Assembly: GCA_022566265.1 (NCBI GenBank)
Contig: JADFJG010000028.1
Location: 1 to 33,049 of the forward strand
Direction: 5' to 3'
DNA from: Pseudomonadota bacterium
GTDB taxonomy: Bacteria > Pseudomonadota > Alphaproteobacteria > SMXQ01
DNA length: 33,049 bases
Below the pieces are notes generated by a model. That model searched no databases and was not told where the DNA came from. It worked only from the letters and a program-made list of their open reading frames with translations. Position 1 is the stretch's first letter, and each line of letters opens with the position of its first letter. Below are positions 25,161 through 33,049 of the stretch, piece after piece. A program made the translations under genes and the position numbers.

Positions 25161-26366
25161 ATGACCAAACCGCCCCGCGCCGGCACCGATGCGGTCAAGA
25201 CGCCGGTTTATCTCGACTATCAGGCGAGTACGCCGGTGGACGGGCGGGTGCTTGACGCCATGCTCCCTTATCTCTCGGAGAAGTTCGGCAATCCCCATTC
25301 GCGCAGCCACGCCTTCGGCTGGGAAGCGGAGGAGGCGGTGGAGGTGGCGCGGGAGCGGATCGCCGCGATTATCGGCGCCGATCCCAAGGAGGTGATCTTC
25401 ACCTCGGGCGCGACCGAGTCCAACAACCTGGCGATCAAGGGCGTGGGCCATTTCTACAAGGCCAGGAAGGACCATGTGATCACCTGCGTCACCGAGCACA
25501 AATGCGTGCTCGAGAGCTGCCGGACGCTCGAGCGGGAGGGGTTCGCGCTCACCTACCTGCCGGTGCGGCGGAACGGCCTTATCGATCTCGGCGAGCTTTC
25601 CCGCGCCTTCACCGAGCGAACGGTGCTGGTCTCGATCATGGCGGTGAACAACGAGATCGGCGTCATCCAGCCGGTCGCCGAGATCGGCGCCCTTTGCCGC
25701 CAGCACGGCGCCTTCTTCCACACCGACGCCGCCCAGGCGATCGGCAGGATCGCCATCGACGTCAACGAGATGGGCATCGATCTGATGAGTCTCACGGCGC
25801 ACAAGGTTTACGGGCCGAAGGGCATCGGCGCGCTCTATGTGCGTAGGCGCCCGCGGGTTCGTCTCGTGCCGCTTTTCGACGGCGGCGGGCAGGAGCGGGG
25901 CTTTCGTTCAGGCACCTTGCCGGCGCCGCTTTGCGTCGGCTTCGGCGAGGCCTGCCGGCTTGCCGGGCTGGAGATGGCCGACGAGGCGAAGCGCATCGGG
26001 GCGCTCCGGGACAGGCTCTATGACGGCATCACCACCAGGCTCACGGGCATTACGCTCAACGGCGATGCCGTGACGCGTATCCCCGGCAACCTGAATTTGA
26101 GCTTCGGCCATGTCGACGCCGAAGCCCTGATGGCGTCCCTCAAGGCGGTGGCCGTCTCGTCGGGATCGGCCTGCACATCGGCGTCGCTCGAGCCTTCCTT
26201 CGTGCTCAAGGCGCTTGGCGTCGAGGACGGCCTCGCCCATGCGTCGATCCGTTTCAGCCTCGGCCGCATGACCACCGAAGCGGAAATCGACTTCGTCGTC
26301 GATGAGGTGGCGAGGGAGGTCGCCAAGCTGCGCGAATCGGACCCCCGGGGTCAGGCCGCCGAATGA
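25161..26366 (+). CDS. iscS: Cysteine desulfurase IscS
   Basis: A 401-residue group I desulfurase. Lys215 ([10 protein letters not shown]) binds PLP, with His113 and Asp189 around the ring. Cys338 lies in [21 protein letters not shown], the hallmark loop of IscS, which gives sulfur to Fe-S scaffolds and to tRNA thiolation enzymes such as MnmA. The start is ATG 25161 with GGAGG upstream, 20 bp after the preceding stop. Normally iscU, iscA, hscB and hscA would follow. Here a ferredoxin starts 43 bp downstream, so scaffold functions must be elsewhere (another locus or a Suf system) or absent. Confidence 0.95.
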   Translation: MTKPPRAGTDAVKTPVYLDYQASTPVDGRVLDAMLPYLSEKFGNPHSRSHAFGWEAEEAVEVARERIAAIIGADPKEVIFTSGATESNNLAIKGVGHFYKARKDHVITCVTEHKCVLESCRTLEREGFALTYLPVRRNGLIDLGELSRAFTERTVLVSIMAVNNEIGVIQPVAEIGALCRQHGAFFHTDAAQAIGRIAIDVNEMGIDLMSLTAHKVYGPKGIGALYVRRRPRVRLVPLFDGGGQERGFRSGTLPAPLCVGFGEACRLAGLEMADEAKRIGALRDRLYDGITTRLTGITLNGDAVTRIPGNLNLSFGHVDAEALMASLKAVAVSSGSACTSASLEPSFVLKALGVEDGLAHASIRFSLGRMTTEAEIDFVVDEVAREVAKLRESDPRGQAAE

Positions 26367-26409
26367 TCGCGGTGGTCAAAAGGCGGCCCGGATGGCGGAG
26401 CGGTGTTCG

Positions 26410-26745
26410 ATGCCGAGGATGACCTTCATCGATGTCGACGGCACACCCCACGAGGTCGAGGCCCCGGTCGGGGACACCGTCCTCGACATCGCCCATGACA
26501 ACGACATCGACATCGAAGGGGCGTGCGAGGGCTCGCTGTCCTGCTCGACCTGTCATGTCGTCGTCAGCCTGGAGGATTATACGCGCCTGGCGGAGCCTAC
26601 CGAGGACGAGGAGGACATGCTGGATCTTGCCTTCTGCCTGACCAAGACCTCCCGGCTCGGCTGCCAGATCGTCATGTGCGAGGAGCTCGACGGCCTGACG
26701 GTGACGCTGCCGGCCGACACCCACAACTTCCTGCTCGATGACTAG
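26410..26745 (+). CDS. fdx: [2Fe-2S] ferredoxin, Isc (adrenodoxin) type
   Basis: A 111-residue ferredoxin that supplies electrons for Fe-S cluster assembly. The cluster ligands are Cys39, Cys45, Cys48 and Cys85 ([12 protein letters not shown] ... LGCQ). The acidic helix [14 protein letters not shown] is typical of adrenodoxin/Isc-type proteins and is the partner-binding surface. [13 protein letters not shown] closes the domain. I start at ATG 26410, with GGAG about 10 bases before; ATG 26419 is an alternative. It is the only electron carrier of the Isc type in the window and keeps the operon position it has in full isc clusters. Confidence 0.93.
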   Translation: MPRMTFIDVDGTPHEVEAPVGDTVLDIAHDNDIDIEGACEGSLSCSTCHVVVSLEDYTRLAEPTEDEEDMLDLAFCLTKTSRLGCQIVMCEELDGLTVTLPADTHNFLLDD

Positions 26746-26754
26746 AAATAGCAG

Positions 26755-27459
26755 GTGCTCTATTCCGAAACCTCCCTTTTCGCCCGGCTCAAGGCGGCGT
26801 GCGCCGATGACTGGCGGGCCTATGTCGGGCACGCCTTCGTAAAGCGCCTGGCCGACGGCACCCTGCCCGAGGCCTGCTTCCGCCACTATCTCGGCCAGGA
26901 TTATCTCTTCCTCATCCATCTCGCCCGGGCCTATGCGCTTGGCGCCTATAAGTCGGACACCCTCGCCGATATGCGCGAGGCCGCCGCCATGCTCTCGGCC
27001 ATCGTCGATGTCGAGATGGGGCTGCATGTCAAGTTCTGCGCCGGCTGGGGATTGACCGAGGCTTCGATGGCGGCTTTGCCGGAGGCGCCCGAGACCCTGG
27101 CCTACACCCGCTACGTGCTGGAGCGGGGGACGAGCGGGGATATCCTCGATCTCCAGGTGGCGCTGGCCCCTTGCGTCATCGGCTACGCCGAGATCGGCGC
27201 CAACCTCGAGGCCGACGCGGACACCCGGATCGAGGGCAACCCCTATGGCGAATGGATCGAGATGTACGCCGGCGAGGCGTATCAAGAGCTGGCGCGCGGC
27301 GAGGCCGCCCGGCTCGACCGCCTGGCGCTGGCGCGCGCCGGCATCGGCGCCGGGGAGGAGGCGGACGGCGAAGGGCGTTTCGCGAACCTCGCCGCCACCT
27401 TCCGCCAGGCGACGGTGCTCGAGACCGCCTTCTGGGACATGGGCCTCGCCGCCGGGTGA
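26755..27459 (+). CDS. tenA: TenA-family thiaminase II / aminopyrimidine aminohydrolase
   Basis: TenA hydrolyses aminomethyl-pyrimidines from degraded thiamin so the HMP part can be reused. The 234-residue all-helical protein has the family's active site: Asp49 (GQDYLFL), Tyr117, Cys140 (LAPCVIGYAEIG) and Glu223 (VLETAFWDMG). They match Asp44, Tyr112, Cys135 and Glu205 of the B. subtilis enzyme. The start is GTG 26755, 9 bp after the ferredoxin stop; the ribosome site is poor, suggesting translational coupling. Its place in a sulfur operon fits loosely, since the thiazole half of thiamin needs sulfur from a desulfurase. Confidence 0.9.
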   Translation: MLYSETSLFARLKAACADDWRAYVGHAFVKRLADGTLPEACFRHYLGQDYLFLIHLARAYALGAYKSDTLADMREAAAMLSAIVDVEMGLHVKFCAGWGLTEASMAALPEAPETLAYTRYVLERGTSGDILDLQVALAPCVIGYAEIGANLEADADTRIEGNPYGEWIEMYAGEAYQELARGEAARLDRLALARAGIGAGEEADGEGRFANLAATFRQATVLETAFWDMGLAAG

Positions 27460-27476
27460 GGGGCCGGCGCCAGTGG

Positions 27477-27504
27477 TTGCAAGGCGGCCGGGACGGCCTA
27501 TATT
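27477..27504 (+). promoter_or_regulatory. Promoter giving a likely leaderless mnmA transcript
   Basis: TTGCAA (27477-27482) and TATATT (27499-27504) are 16 bases apart. Transcription would begin about 7 bases after the -10, at or next to the A of the mnmA ATG (27511). No ribosome site is seen before that ATG, which fits a leaderless message. Confidence 0.5.
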
Positions 27505-27510
27505 CGCCCC

Positions 27511-28695
27511 ATGATCTCGACCCGTGACATGAACGTGCCCGCCACCGGTAATGGCGAGGCCCCGCCGGTGCCCTCCGATGCGGCTTTCAATTCGCTCGGC
27601 ATCGCCAAGGCGCCCGCCGACACCCGCGTCGTCGTCGCCATGTCGGGCGGCGTCGATTCTTCCGTGACCGCCGCTGTGCTGGTCGAGCAGGGCTACGAGG
27701 TCATCGGCATCACCCTGCAGCTTTACGATTACGGCGGCGGGCGCGCCCGGCCCGGGGCGTGCTGCGCCGGCGAGGACGTCTACGATGCGCGGCAGGTGGC
27801 GGAACGGCTCTCCATCCCCCATTACGTGCTCGATTACCAATCCCGCTTCCGCGCCGAGGTCATCGACGACTTCGCCGACGCCTATCTCCGCGGCGAGACC
27901 CCTATCCCTTGCATCCGCTGCAACCAGACCGTCAAGTTCCGCGATCTCCTGGCCACCGCGCGCGACCTCGGCGCCGAGGTGCTGGCGACCGGGCATTACG
28001 TGCGGCGCGAGATCGGCCCGGCGGGGCCCGAGCTCCACCGCGCCGCCGATCCGGCCAGGGACCAGAGCTATTTCCTCTTCACCACCACCAAGGCGCAGCT
28101 CGATCCGTTGCGCTTCCCGCTTGGCGCCATGGCGAGCAAGTCCGCGACCCGGGACTTGGCCCAACGCTTCGGCCTCGCCGTCGCCGAGAAGCCCGACAGC
28201 CAGGACATCTGCTTCGTCCCCGACGGCGATTATGCCGCCGTCATCGACAAGCTTCGCCCGGACGCGGTGCTGCCGGGCGACATCGTCGATCTTGGCGGCG
28301 CCGTGCTCGGGCGCCATGACGGTATCAGCCGCTACACCATCGGCCAGCGCCGGGGCCTTGGCGTCGGCGGCGGCGATGCGCTCTATGTCGTCAGGCTCGA
28401 GCCCGAGAGCCGCCGGGTCGTCGTCGGGCCGAGGGCGGCGCTGGCCAGGACCCGGGTGGCGCTTTACGGGGTCAACTGGCTGGGCGAGGGGGATCTGCCG
28501 AAGGCGGGCTTCGCTTGCGCCGTCAAGCTGCGCTCGGCGCAAGAGCCGGTGGCGGCGGTGCTCCACGGCGGACCCGAGGGCACGGCGGAGGTGGTGCTGG
28601 AGGAACCCGAGCACGGCGTCGCGCCGGGCCAGGCCTGCGTCTTCTATGACGGCACCAGGGTCATGGGCGGCGGCTGGATCCGGGGCGCCGACTAG
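27511..28695 (+). CDS. mnmA: tRNA-specific 2-thiouridylase MnmA
   Basis: MnmA adds sulfur to uridine 34 of tRNA-Lys, -Glu and -Gln using ATP and persulfide sulfur that starts at IscS. The 394-residue protein has the PP-loop SGGVDSS at 45-51. The two catalytic cysteines are Cys137 ([12 protein letters not shown]) and Cys234 (DSQDICFV), matching E. coli Cys102 and Cys199. The N-terminus carries about 35 extra residues before the core. ATG 27511 is used; the in-frame ATG at residue 7 is possible. A 7-bp stem (28680-28686 with 696-702) spans its stop codon. It sits downstream of its sulfur donor but has its own promoter candidate. Confidence 0.95.
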   Translation: MISTRDMNVPATGNGEAPPVPSDAAFNSLGIAKAPADTRVVVAMSGGVDSSVTAAVLVEQGYEVIGITLQLYDYGGGRARPGACCAGEDVYDARQVAERLSIPHYVLDYQSRFRAEVIDDFADAYLRGETPIPCIRCNQTVKFRDLLATARDLGAEVLATGHYVRREIGPAGPELHRAADPARDQSYFLFTTTKAQLDPLRFPLGAMASKSATRDLAQRFGLAVAEKPDSQDICFVPDGDYAAVIDKLRPDAVLPGDIVDLGGAVLGRHDGISRYTIGQRRGLGVGGGDALYVVRLEPESRRVVVGPRAALARTRVALYGVNWLGEGDLPKAGFACAVKLRSAQEPVAAVLHGGPEGTAEVVLEEPEHGVAPGQACVFYDGTRVMGGGWIRGAD

Positions 28696-28778
28696 GCCCC
28701 GGCGGCCCCATCCCGATCCCCCCGTAACGCCAGCTTTAGAGCCATTCCAGGTCGCCATCGCATGGCGTCCCGGCGTTC

Positions 28779-28806
28779 TTGACAACGGGGTCGAATGGGC
28801 CATAAC
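28779..28806 (+). promoter_or_regulatory. Candidate promoter of the halogenase-like gene
   Basis: A consensus TTGACA (28779-28784) is followed after 16 bases by CATAAC (28801-28806). It lies 69 bp before the halogenase start and indicates a separate transcript from mnmA. Confidence 0.5.
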
Positions 28807-28874
28807 GGGGGGGTCGGCGGGTGACGCCCGGGGGCGGCAGGAAAGAGACAAAAACGAGGGAGCGGGGAGAGCGC

Positions 28875-30506
28875 ATGAGCAACCGTGTCGAGAACATCAC
28901 CATCGTCGGCGGCGGGTCGGCCGGCTGGCTGGCGGCGTCGATCCTGAGCGCCGCGCTGAATAGGCGCAACGACGGACCCGACGTCGACATCACCCTCATC
29001 GAATCGCCTTCCATCCCGACGGTCGGCGTCGGCGAGGCGACGACGTTCTCCATGGAGGTCACCCTCGATCAACTGAAGATCGACGAGAAGGACTTCATCA
29101 AGCGCTGCGACGGCTCGTTCAAGGGGGCGGTGCGCTTCGTCGACTGGAACGTCGACGGGAACGGCGACGGGACGACGTTCTATCACCCCTTCGAGGCGCC
29201 GGGCTATCTCCACGGCTATCACATCGCCTATTACTACAACAAGTACGCCAAGCGGGGCGGGCAGCCTTCCTTCATCCACTCGGTGGTGCCGAGCCTGGCG
29301 ATGATCGAGCAGTTGAAGGCGCCGCGCGCCTTCGATTCGAGGGACTACAGGGGCTTCATCCCTTACGCCTATCACATGGACGCCAAGCTGCTGGCCGACT
29401 TCCTCACCGATTACGCCACCAGCCTCGGCGTCACCCACCTACGCGATGACGTCGACGAGGTGAGGCTCGATGAGCGCGGCTTCGTCTCCTCGCTCAAGCT
29501 CAGGGAACATGGCGAGCACCCGATCGAGTTCGTCATCGATTGCACCGGATTTCGCAGCTTGATCATCAAGGAAGCGCTGGGCGAGCCCTTCATCCCCTAC
29601 GGCGACTGGCTGCTCTGCGACCGGGCGCTGGCGCTGCGGATCCCCCATCCCGAGGAAGGCAAGATCGCGCCCTTCACCACCAGCCAGGCGCTTGGCGCCG
29701 GCTGGGCGTGGAACGTGCCGCTCTATACGCGGCTCGGCACCGGTTACGTGTTTTCGTCCCAGTTCCGCACCGACGCCGAGGCCATCGACGAGTTCCTCGG
29801 CCATCTCGGGCTCAGAGGCACGGACGCCGAACCCAAGGTGGTGCCCATGCGCATCGGCCGCTCCCGCAGGAGTTGGGTCAAGAACTGCCTCGCCATCGGC
29901 CTTGCCGGCGGTTTCATCGAGCCGTTGGAATCGACCTCCCTTCACTTCACCCAGATGGCGATCCGTTGGTTCATCGATCATTTCCCCGACAAGGAGGTCA
30001 GCCCGGCGCTGTCGGGCGCCTATAACCGGCTGTCGGCGAACCTTTACGAGGAGATCCGCGACTTCATCACCATGCACTATCAAACCTCGAACCGCGCCGA
30101 TACGGCGTTCTGGAAGGCGGCGCGCGAAGACGTCAAGGTGCCCGATAGCCTGATCGAGAAGCTCGAGCTGTGGAAACACAAGATCCCCGGCATCATCGAC
30201 ACCAATGAGCCCTATTCGATGTTCGAGAACTGGAACTACATCTGCATCCTCGCCGGCAAGGGCTATTTCGACGGCCGGACCTATCCCCTCGAGGGCGCGA
30301 TTTCGGACCAGGATTACCTCGATTACCGCAAGAAGGTGATGACCAGGCGCAACGATCTCCTGCAACGCGCGCCGGACCATTACGAGTTGCTCACCCGCAT
30401 CCGGAGCGAGGACTACGCCACCTGGTACAACCCCGATGTCAGCTTCGTCACCGGAACCGCGATGGCGGCGGAAGCCAAGGGCGCGACCCCCTCGGCCATC
30501 GCCTGA
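28875..30506 (+). CDS. Flavin-dependent tryptophan halogenase-family protein
   Basis: A 543-residue member of the tryptophan-halogenase family, which uses FADH2, O2 and halide to halogenate aromatic rings. The dinucleotide fold is GGGSAGW (12-18). VGVGEATTFSMEV is the second signature. Lys83 in GSFKGAVRF matches the catalytic lysine of PrnA, and Glu352 (EPLESTS) its catalytic glutamate. The WxWxIP motif that blocks monooxygenase activity appears as WAWNVP (277-282). The start is ATG 28875 with GGGGAGA 5-6 bases before. No flavin reductase, transporter or biosynthetic genes are nearby, so substrate and halide are unknown. Many environmental members act on free indoles or carrier-bound substrates. 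Confidence 0.88.
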   Translation: MSNRVENITIVGGGSAGWLAASILSAALNRRNDGPDVDITLIESPSIPTVGVGEATTFSMEVTLDQLKIDEKDFIKRCDGSFKGAVRFVDWNVDGNGDGTTFYHPFEAPGYLHGYHIAYYYNKYAKRGGQPSFIHSVVPSLAMIEQLKAPRAFDSRDYRGFIPYAYHMDAKLLADFLTDYATSLGVTHLRDDVDEVRLDERGFVSSLKLREHGEHPIEFVIDCTGFRSLIIKEALGEPFIPYGDWLLCDRALALRIPHPEEGKIAPFTTSQALGAGWAWNVPLYTRLGTGYVFSSQFRTDAEAIDEFLGHLGLRGTDAEPKVVPMRIGRSRRSWVKNCLAIGLAGGFIEPLESTSLHFTQMAIRWFIDHFPDKEVSPALSGAYNRLSANLYEEIRDFITMHYQTSNRADTAFWKAAREDVKVPDSLIEKLELWKHKIPGIIDTNEPYSMFENWNYICILAGKGYFDGRTYPLEGAISDQDYLDYRKKVMTRRNDLLQRAPDHYELLTRIRSEDYATWYNPDVSFVTGTAMAAEAKGATPSAIA

Positions 30507-30538
30507 GGGGGAAGGCGTGGGAAGTCGAGGGCTCCGCC

Positions 30539-30602
30539 TTGACAGCGCCCGGCCTTTGGACCTATAGCCCCCTTTGCCTGAGGCCGGTCGCGGCCTATAT
30601 AT
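30539..30602 (+). promoter_or_regulatory. Promoter region of the tRNA gene
   Basis: A perfect -35 TTGACA (30539-30544) has CTATAG (30562-30567) 17 bases downstream. A second pair, TTGCCT (30574-30579) and TATATA (30596-30601) 16 apart, lies closer to the tRNA 5' end. Either could drive the tRNA. Confidence 0.6.
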
Positions 30603-30624
30603 GAGGGCGCCGGCACGATCCTGG

Positions 30625-30701
30625 GGCGGAGTAGCTCAGCTGGTTAGAGCAGCGGAATCATAATCCGCGTGTCGTGGGTTCGAGTCCCTCCTCCGCTACC
30701 A
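30625..30701 (+). tRNA. tRNA-Met (CAU), elongator type
   Basis: A 77-nt cloverleaf with encoded CCA. The acceptor stem is GGCGGAG/CTCCGCT (first pair G-U), D-stem GCTC/GAGC, and anticodon stem GCGGA/TCCGC with loop ATCATAA and anticodon CAT. The T-loop is TTCGAGT. The body resembles the alphaproteobacterial elongator tRNA-Met more than the Ile-CAU or initiator forms. The T-stem (GTGGG/CCCTC) contains one T-T mismatch. The 3' end of such genes is a common integration site, and the DNA beyond it changes character. Confidence 0.93.
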
Positions 30702-30705
30702 ATAA

Positions 30706-30739
30706 GAAACCCTGCTAGGTCAATGGCTTAGCGGGGTTC
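30706..30739 (+). terminator. Hairpin directly after the tRNA
   Basis: GAAACCCTGCTAGG (30706-30719) pairs with CTTAGCGGGGTTC (30727-30739) with one bulge and two wobble pairs, 5 bases after the CCA end. It probably ends the tRNA transcript, though the T-run is short. Confidence 0.5.
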
Positions 30740-30765
30740 TCCATTGCTCTACCCTGCCATTCCAC

Positions 30766-30852
30766 GTTGCAAATCGCTGCGTTCTTGTTGCAAGCAATTA
30801 CAACGGGTTACAGACAGGCGCAGCGAGTACATGCAACATGAATGCAACATGA
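30766..30852. repeat. Phased GTTGCA motifs beside the tRNA
   Basis: GTTGCAA occurs at 30766-30772 and 30787-30793 (21 bp apart). The complement TGCAAC occurs at 30832-30837 and 30843-30848, within a perfect tandem of ATGCAACATGA (30831-30852, period 11). The spacings are near one and two helical turns. The arrangement resembles arm sites of a tyrosine recombinase but no integrase is in the window. Nothing else is supported in 30740-31007. Confidence 0.55.
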
Positions 30853-31007
30853 GTAGACGTTTGACCATGCTGACTTCTGCATTTCATACCGATGCAGACG
30901 TTCGAGCCGAGATCGCCGCATGTCTGAAATTGACCCAGCCTGTGTGAAAACGCGGATGCCGAGACCTACGCCTAGCAGTTCCGATGCGGCGATCCTATTT
31001 GTAGTGA

Positions 31008-32342
31008 ATGCATTCAAGCCATGAACAGCACGCAAGTCATTGCCCACTCGCCGGCGTGGACCGGCGCCTTGAAGACGTGCACCAACACTGGCATGGGGCC
31101 GAACAGGCGTACTTCAATCCAGAGCATTTCAGGGTCGCGATACAGACGGCCATTCAAACCCTGCGTACAGTCACCTTCATCCTCCAAAATAAGAAACAGG
31201 ACATCCCGGAATTTGAAGCTTGGTATGGCGTTTGGCAGGAGAAACTAAGGGCTGATACGTTGATGCGCTGGATGGTTGACGCCCGCAACAAGATAGAAAA
31301 ACAGGGCGACCTCGAAGTGCACAGTTTTGTCCGTGCAGAGATCGTCGCCTCCTATCTGAACGAAGGGCCAAGTGTCGAGGTACCCGCCCATCTCTTTGAT
31401 GATCCGCTGGTCCTAATTAAGGGGATTCCCCCAGGTGACCTGAGTGAGCACATCGTTAGACACGGCGCACTGAGAATACAGCGCCGCTGGGTGGAAAATA
31501 CTCTCCCCGGCTATGAACTGCTCGACGCGGTAGCTATTGCATACGGGCGTATCGCCCAACTCGTCCATGACGCGCATCGGCAGATGGGGCTAGAGGTGCC
31601 GGCTACGACGAACGTAGAAACGGGCCAGCGATATGAGGACGGCGCACGCGAGGGCCGGCTGCCCTGTATGATTGGCCACGCCGACGCGCGGTCACTCGAC
31701 GTCAGTCTCGCCGACGGGAGGCGAATAGAGTTTGAGCATGTCAAGAGAAAAATCGACAGGGCCGATGCCAAGAAATTAATCGAGCACTACGGTGATGTGC
31801 ACAAAGGCATATTCGGTCCCAAAAACGCCAACGAGGAGGAGATTGCAGCTAGCCTGTTTCGTACCGCCCGAAAGGTGTTTCTAAAGGACGGCTACCACGA
31901 ATCGATATTTTTCCTGTTCAGAAAGCGCAAGTTGGTCCACCTGCTTGGGATTCGGCCAGAAGATCAGGCCCAGAAATATTTACTCATGCGAACAGTTGCC
32001 CATGAGGTAACGAAACACGGTGCTGACACCGTGATCGGGCTGGCAGAAGTGTGGATGGCGCCAGCAGACACGGTCAAGCCATATGAGCGTGCAGGCGATT
32101 CACCGGCGCGGGAAGAGGCTCTGGTTGCGACTTTGGTCACGAAGCATGAAGACCCAATCCAGTTCATTGCAACAATTCATCGTGACGCTAAGAGCTTGAC
32201 TCTCGGCGAGACGCACGTCGTTCGAGACCTGGCTGTATTTTCATGTGCTCCAGTCTATGAAGCCTGGGGACGGCCGATTCCCGATCAATGGATAGAGACG
32301 GCGAAACAATTCGAAAAAGCGAGCGGATCGGCTGAGCCCTGA
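31008..32342 (+). CDS. Unrecognised 444-residue protein next to the tRNA
   Basis: A long open frame in DNA visibly less GC-rich than the core genome. I do not recognise the family. The N-terminal third (about 25-120) is mostly helical, with AIQTAIQTLRTVTFILQ and the motif ARNKIEKQGDLE (92-103). The middle has a mixed alpha/beta look (DVSLADGRRIEFEHVKRKID), then LFRTARKVFLKDGYHESIFFLFRKRK and TVIGLAEVWMAP (341-352). There is no signal peptide or membrane helix, so it is probably cytosolic. The ATG at 31008 lacks a clear ribosome site. It is flanked by the tRNA and a terminase gene, so it is most likely carried by an integrated element. Defence or regulation are possible, not shown. Confidence 0.65.
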   Translation: MHSSHEQHASHCPLAGVDRRLEDVHQHWHGAEQAYFNPEHFRVAIQTAIQTLRTVTFILQNKKQDIPEFEAWYGVWQEKLRADTLMRWMVDARNKIEKQGDLEVHSFVRAEIVASYLNEGPSVEVPAHLFDDPLVLIKGIPPGDLSEHIVRHGALRIQRRWVENTLPGYELLDAVAIAYGRIAQLVHDAHRQMGLEVPATTNVETGQRYEDGAREGRLPCMIGHADARSLDVSLADGRRIEFEHVKRKIDRADAKKLIEHYGDVHKGIFGPKNANEEEIAASLFRTARKVFLKDGYHESIFFLFRKRKLVHLLGIRPEDQAQKYLLMRTVAHEVTKHGADTVIGLAEVWMAPADTVKPYERAGDSPAREEALVATLVTKHEDPIQFIATIHRDAKSLTLGETHVVRDLAVFSCAPVYEAWGRPIPDQWIETAKQFEKASGSAEP

Positions 32343-32491
32343 TTTCGCTGACGCTCCATCCGGTACGAACAAGAGGCCTCGCGTGGGCGAGTTGGCTGAA
32401 TGTCTGCATCTGGCTACAGGCGGAAGTGCCCAAATGCGCGGATTTGGGACCGGTGTTGGCTCTAAAACCGACATCGGCGCCTGGCGGTGGG

Positions 32492-32605
32492 CTACCGGAG
32501 CAGTGCCGCCCGCGTGCGACCGTCCTCGCCCGCCAAGCGGAACTGGCCCAGAAGGGCGGGTACCGTGGCCTTGGTTATCTCAATCGGAATCATTTCGGGC
32601 CTCAT
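32492..32605 (-). CDS. Small gene coupled to the terminase
   Basis: A 37-residue frame whose ATG (32605) overlaps the terminase TGA as ATGA, the usual sign of translational coupling. It encodes MRPEMIPIEITKATVPALLG, then QFRLAGEDGRTRAALLR. No family is recognised; it may be a short phage protein or the start of a larger degraded one. The rest of 32343-32491 shows nothing. Confidence 0.4.
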   Translation of the reverse strand: MRPEMIPIEITKATVPALLGQFRLAGEDGRTRAALLR

Positions 32606-33049
32606 CCATAAGGAAAATAATCGCCGGGGCTCGCCCACAAGCGCGGGACGATTACGCGGTGCCGGATCACGGGCTTGTCGCACAGGCAGAGAACACCCGC
32701 GACCACATTGGCCACGTCGTCGTGGGCACCCGGCGGGTGATCCACGCTGTCCTTGCCCTGGCGGCTCGTCCGGCGCTCCAGGGCGCAGAGTTGATTGATG
32801 AGGCGAGGTATGTCGAGAATTTCGGCGCGCCCGGCGTTAAAAAGAGGCAAGGCATTGATGTAGATGTCGCTCTTCGTCAACTCACTCGTCTCGTACGTGA
32901 TGCCGTGCACCCGGAACCGCTCCCGGGGCCACTCGCCCGCATAACGGTCTCCGACGATGGTGCTGATCTTGTATGACTTCAGGAGCGTGGCGAACTCAGC
33001 ACATACGTTATCCGGAGAGAAGGGAGGGCGTACCTCTCGCACCGCATCG
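32602..33049 (-). CDS. Phage-type terminase large subunit, C-terminal part (gene runs off the right edge)
   Basis: About 149 residues of the C-terminal nuclease domain of a terminase large subunit, the motor that packages phage DNA. VGDRYAGEWPRERFRVHGI, SDIYINALPLFNAGRAEILD and SVDHPPGAHDDVANVVAG are characteristic, with the metal-binding Asp pair in HDDVAN. The frame is open through the edge, so the ATPase domain and true start lie outside; the GTG at 33042 is internal. It is coupled by ATGA to a small frame downstream. It suggests a prophage, a remnant, or a gene-transfer-agent-like element beyond the tRNA-Met. Confidence 0.85.
   Translation of the reverse strand, partial: DAVREVRPPFSPDNVCAEFATLLKSYKISTIVGDRYAGEWPRERFRVHGITYETSELTKSDIYINALPLFNAGRAEILDIPRLINQLCALERRTSRQGKDSVDHPPGAHDDVANVVAGVLCLCDKPVIRHRVIVPRLWASPGDYFPYG

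Noticed and set aside
26254-28851. An 865-codon open frame antisense to iscS, fdx, tenA and mnmA
   Set aside because: It spans four well-supported genes on the other strand and shows no family motif.
30744-30947. A 67-codon frame after the tRNA
   Set aside because: It runs through the repeated ATGCAACATGA motifs and a Cys/Arg-rich composition with no ribosome site; it looks like non-coding attachment-type DNA.
32383-32976. A 197-codon plus-strand frame at the right end
   Set aside because: It is antisense to the terminase domain, which has clear conserved motifs.
30702-33049. A second copy of the tRNA 3' end marking the far edge of the element
   Set aside because: I looked for the TTCGAGTCCCTCCTCC segment downstream and found no copy inside the window.

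Overview
The window is high-GC DNA from an alphaproteobacterium, most like the Rhodospirillales. The inference rests on the gene set: a full-length glnE, a one-chain putA, a large AsmA-like envelope protein, tyrS and anmK pointing apart, and an iscR-led cluster with two cysteine desulfurases. Most of it is ordinary chromosome broken by small accessory insertions. There are no rRNA genes or CRISPR arrays.

Region 1 (1-8450): a truncated isochorismatase-type hydrolase behind a dienelactone-hydrolase-like enzyme (minus strand), a small nucleotidyltransferase, a nucleoside hydrolase, a class III cyclase-TolB-TPR protein, and bifunctional putA. Region 2 (8529-9488): an internally deleted IS5-type element with intact ends, then a possible 54-aa membrane protein. 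Region 3 (9489-18305): a PhyH-type dioxygenase, glnE, and divergent from glnE an AsmA/DUF3971 protein. A 511-bp foldback element sits exactly on the AsmA stop codon, followed by tyrS.

Region 4 (about 18390-20500): an accessory insert between tyrS and anmK. It holds a broken XRE repressor, a PD-(D/E)xK nuclease-like gene of unknown role and a 58-aa small gene. Region 5 (20517-28695): anmK and an alpha/beta hydrolase, then a sulfur-handling series cysE, iscR, two desulfurases, ferredoxin, tenA and mnmA. CysE feeds cysteine synthesis, IscS-type enzymes release its sulfur, and MnmA uses that sulfur for tRNA 2-thiolation. The usual scaffold and chaperone genes (iscU, iscA, hscB, hscA) are absent between the desulfurase and the ferredoxin.

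Region 6 (28700-33049): a flavin-dependent tryptophan-halogenase-like gene and an elongator tRNA-Met. Beyond the tRNA the DNA is visibly less GC-rich. It carries phased GTTGCA motifs, an unrecognised 444-aa gene and, at the right edge, a phage-type terminase large subunit. This looks like the start of an element integrated at the tRNA. Best candidates for something undescribed are the foldback element with its 52-aa reading frame, the nuclease insert, and the 444-aa gene beside the tRNA.
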